A DNA stretch of 22,452 bases from Blautia sp. (lineage in GTDB: Bacteria > Bacillota > Clostridia > Lachnospirales > Lachnospiraceae), in assembly GCA_017420455.1 (NCBI GenBank), contig JAFOJB010000365.1, forward strand, positions 1-22,452, in the 5' to 3' direction. Position numbers and translations under genes: made by a program. Positions within the stretch are counted from its first letter, which is position 1, and each line of letters begins with the position of its first letter. Under the pieces are notes generated by a model, which saw only the letters and a list, made by a program, of their open reading frames with translations, did no database searches and was not told where the DNA came from. Shown here piece by piece: positions 20,392 to 22,452 of this stretch.

Positions 20392-21858
20392 ATGAAATTA
20401 TCTTATTTACTGGAAAAACTGGAATATACCTGTCTGCAGGGAAATGAGGAGGCGGAAGTCACTTCGGTGGTCTACGATTCCCGGAAGGTAACGGAGGGTT
20501 CCCTGTTTCTCTGCATCCGCGGCGCGGTTTCGGATGGACACAGATATGTTCCGGACGTAATACAGAAAGGCGCCCGGGTACTGGTAGTGGAGGAAGAAGT
20601 ACAGGCGCCTGAAAACGTGACGGTGGTCCGCGTGCAGGATACCCGTTACGCCATGGCGTTCATCTCGGCCGCCTGGTTCGGACATCCCGCGGAAAAGATG
20701 AAAACCATCGGAATTACCGGGACAAAAGGGAAAACCACTACCACCTATATGGTAAAATCCATCCTGGAAAATGCAGGCTACAAGGTCGGCCTGATCGGGA
20801 CGATCGAGGTGATCATAGGGGAAAAGCATATCCCCGCCGCCAATACCACGCCCGAATCCTATCTGGTTCAGGAATACTTCCGGGAAATGGCCGACGCCGG
20901 CTGCGACGCCGTAGTCATGGAGGTATCCTCCCAGGGGCTCATGCTTCACAGAACCCAGGGCTTTGTGTTTGACTACGGAATATTTACCAATATTGAACCG
21001 GACCATATCGGACCGAATGAGCACAAGGACTTTGACCACTACCTTCACTGCAAGGCCATGCTTCTTTCCCAGTGCAGAGTGGGAATCGTGAACCGGGACG
21101 ACGAGCATTTCGAGGCAGTCACCGCGGGACATACCTGCGCTCTGGAAACCTACGGCTTTTCCGGCCAGGCAGACCTGCGCGCAGAGAACGCCCGCCTGAT
21201 TACCGGAAAGGGATACCTTGGGGTTGCCTATCAGGTGAAGGGACTCATGGATTTTCCGGTGGAAATCGACGTCCCGGGAAAATTCAGCATCTATAATTCT
21301 CTGACGGCCATCGCTATCTGCCGGCATTTTCATGTGGAAACGGAAAATATCCAGAAAGCCCTGTCTGTCGCGAAGGTAAAGGGAAGAATAGAGATGGTGA
21401 GGGTATCGGACGAATTCACCCTGATGATCGATTATGCCCACAATGCCATGGCGCTGGAAAGCCTTCTTACCACACTGAAGGAGTATCATCCGCACCGTCT
21501 GGTCTGCCTTTTCGGCTGCGGCGGCAACCGTTCCAGGCTGCGGCGCTTCGAGATGGGAGAGGTTTCCGGACGGCTGGCGGATCTGACCATCATCACCTCC
21601 GACAATCCCAGGGATGAGGAACCGCAGGCCATTATCGATGATATCCGCACCGGGATCGAAAAAACCAGCGGAAAATATGTGGAAATCCCGGACAGGAAAG
21701 AGGCGATCGCCTACGCAATCCACCATGGGGAACCGGGAGATATCGTGGTACTTGCAGGAAAAGGACACGAAGATTACCAGGAGATCAAAGGGAAAAAGTA
21801 TCCCATGGACGAAAGAGTCCTGATCGCCGAGATTCTGGAGGAAGATAAAAAACAGTGA
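20392..21858 (+). CDS. murE: UDP-MurNAc-tripeptide synthetase, meso-DAP type
   Basis: MurE adds meso-diaminopimelate to UDP-MurNAc-L-Ala-D-Glu in the cytoplasm. The 488-residue ligase has the Mur fold: an N-terminal UDP-binding domain (1-105, with YDSRKVTEGSLFLCIRGAVSDGH), the ATP-binding P-loop GTKGKTTT (110-117), the central domain with EVSSQGL (177-183), and a C-terminal domain carrying DNPR (404-407), the signature of DAP rather than Lys specificity. In most MurE proteins the middle motif reads SSH; here a Gln replaces the His, as in a clostridial sub-branch I recall. GGAAGGA precedes the ATG at 20392; the frame is open upstream but inside the previous gene. priA follows after a 200-bp gap. 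Confidence 0.93.
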   Translation: MKLSYLLEKLEYTCLQGNEEAEVTSVVYDSRKVTEGSLFLCIRGAVSDGHRYVPDVIQKGARVLVVEEEVQAPENVTVVRVQDTRYAMAFISAAWFGHPAEKMKTIGITGTKGKTTTTYMVKSILENAGYKVGLIGTIEVIIGEKHIPAANTTPESYLVQEYFREMADAGCDAVVMEVSSQGLMLHRTQGFVFDYGIFTNIEPDHIGPNEHKDFDHYLHCKAMLLSQCRVGIVNRDDEHFEAVTAGHTCALETYGFSGQADLRAENARLITGKGYLGVAYQVKGLMDFPVEIDVPGKFSIYNSLTAIAICRHFHVETENIQKALSVAKVKGRIEMVRVSDEFTLMIDYAHNAMALESLLTTLKEYHPHRLVCLFGCGGNRSRLRRFEMGEVSGRLADLTIITSDNPRDEEPQAIIDDIRTGIEKTSGKYVEIPDRKEAIAYAIHHGEPGDIVVLAGKGHEDYQEIKGKKYPMDERVLIAEILEEDKKQ

Positions 21859-21887
21859 CGTTCCCCGGAGAACACCGCAGCTCTGCG

Positions 21888-21917
21888 GTCCCGGCGGGTA
21901 AAGCATGGAACTGCGGC
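21888..21917 (+). repeat. Possible decayed copy D of the dispersed repeat
   Basis: GTCCCGGCGGGTAAAGCATG followed by GAACTGCGGC aligns with copy A (GTCCCCGGCCAGTGAGACCG and TGAACTGTAAC) with several mismatches. It starts 29 bp after the murE stop, the same kind of position as copies A and C. Nearby hairpins are CCGCAG/CTGCGG (21875-21888) and CTGGA/TCCAG around 21950-21963. Confidence 0.3.
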
Positions 21918-21969
21918 CTGAAAGCCGGAGAAGACAACGCTGCAGATATACTGGATCAATCCAGGGTAA

Positions 21970-21997
21970 TTGCCACAGGCAGCTGGTTCAGTATAAC
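21970..21997 (+). promoter_or_regulatory. Possible promoter of priA
   Basis: TTGCCA (21970-21975) and TATAAC (21992-21997) are separated by 16 bp, about 60 bp before the priA start. No better candidate is visible in the 200-bp murE-priA gap. Confidence 0.4.
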
Positions 21998-22058
21998 TGC
22001 ATATGCCGCGGGGAAGAATGATGAACGGCAGTCAGATCTGCCCGGAATATAATTTGAT

Positions 22059-22452
22059 ATGTATGCAGATGTAATCATAGATATTTCCGCCGGAGAGCTG
22101 GACCGCAGCTTCTCCTACAGGGTGCCCCGGGAGATGGAGCAGCTGCTCCGGCCGGGAATGGTGGTAGAGATTCCCTTTGGAAAGGGAGATGCCAGAAGAA
22201 CCGGGTATGTGATCGGTCTTACCGGCGAAAGTTCCTGTGAAGAAGCAAAAGTAAAGGAGATCCTGAAGATCAGGAGTACGGAGGAGACCACGCAGAGCCG
22301 CCTGATCTCCCTGGCCTTCTGGATGAAGGAAACCTATGGAGGCACTATGCTCCAGGCCCTGCGGACCGTCTTTCCCATCCGGGAGAAAAAGAAGATCCAG
22401 TCGGACCGGTATCTTCGCCTTGCCATTTCCAGAGAGAAGGCAGAGGAGCTGC
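22059..22452 (+). CDS. priA: Primosomal protein N' (replication restart helicase), 5' part
   Basis: PriA recognises stalled forks and reloads the replisome. Only the first 131 codons are in the window; the frame runs off the edge. The visible part is the N-terminal DNA-binding region: YADVIIDISAGELDRSFSYRVP, then GMVVEIPFGKGDARRTGYVIG, and WMKETYGGTMLQALRTVFP. All are typical of the 3'-end-binding domain of PriA. The helicase motifs and zinc sites lie beyond the window. The start is fixed by an in-frame TAA at 22050-22052; the ATG at 22059 is the first possible start. The ribosome binding site is weak. murE followed by priA is an arrangement I recall from Lachnospiraceae. Confidence 0.9.
   Translation, partial: MYADVIIDISAGELDRSFSYRVPREMEQLLRPGMVVEIPFGKGDARRTGYVIGLTGESSCEEAKVKEILKIRSTEETTQSRLISLAFWMKETYGGTMLQALRTVFPIREKKKIQSDRYLRLAISREKAEEL

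Overview
The window looks like chromosomal core DNA of a low-to-moderate GC, strictly anaerobic Firmicute, most likely a Clostridia of the Lachnospiraceae type. The grounds are an oxygen-sensitive class III ribonucleotide reductase (nrdD), meso-diaminopimelate cell wall genes (dapF and a murE with the DNPR motif), strong AGGAGG-type ribosome binding sites with occasional GTG and TTG starts, clostridial Ig-like secreted proteins and a DUF4428 zinc-ribbon protein. I see no phage genes, transposases, CRISPR arrays, rRNA or tRNA. The assignment to a family is inference from protein style, not a database result.

Layout. 1-3338 (+): a sodium:solute symporter with its own promoter, then an ACT-domain protein and AzlC/AzlD, a branched-chain amino acid exporter pair, behind a near-consensus promoter. 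3379-4430 (-): dapF with a structured leader of about 160 nt. 4456-8733 (+): a polar amino acid ABC importer (binding protein, internal hairpin, permease, ATPase) joined to an M20/AbgB-like amidohydrolase, divergent from dapF. 8858-10560 (-): a terminator, a CBS-pair protein and asnA. 10612-16081 (+): a small membrane zinc-ribbon protein, nrdD, a secreted protein of six Ig-like repeats and a PLP aminotransferase. 16104-18541 (-): a two-way terminator, a secreted Lys-repeat/Ig/FN3 protein, a DUF4428 protein and a 59-codon gene. 18631-22452 (+): a repeat-rich promoter region, a secreted protein with two kinds of low-complexity repeat, murE, and the 5' part of priA.

How the genes work together. 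The recognisable theme is amino acid and cell wall metabolism: uptake and hydrolysis of an amino acid conjugate, export of branched-chain amino acids, asparagine synthesis from aspartate, and DAP epimerisation followed by DAP addition to the UDP-MurNAc peptide. The secreted proteins form a second theme: three non-enzymatic exported proteins with Ig-like folds or charged repeats, plus a binding protein with an acidic repeat tail.

The most interesting signals are not in the genes. A leader element of about 94 nt lies directly in front of two unrelated genes, nrdD (11041-11134) and the secreted 502-residue protein (18746-18838). The two copies end in an identical 28-nt stretch reaching the ribosome binding site, and a hairpin in them shows a compensatory base-pair change. 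A second short intergenic repeat family, core GTGAGACCGTGAACTG or similar, occurs at 1720, 8748 and 18631, with a likely decayed copy at 21888. Both are candidates for undescribed cis-regulatory RNA or dispersed repeat families.
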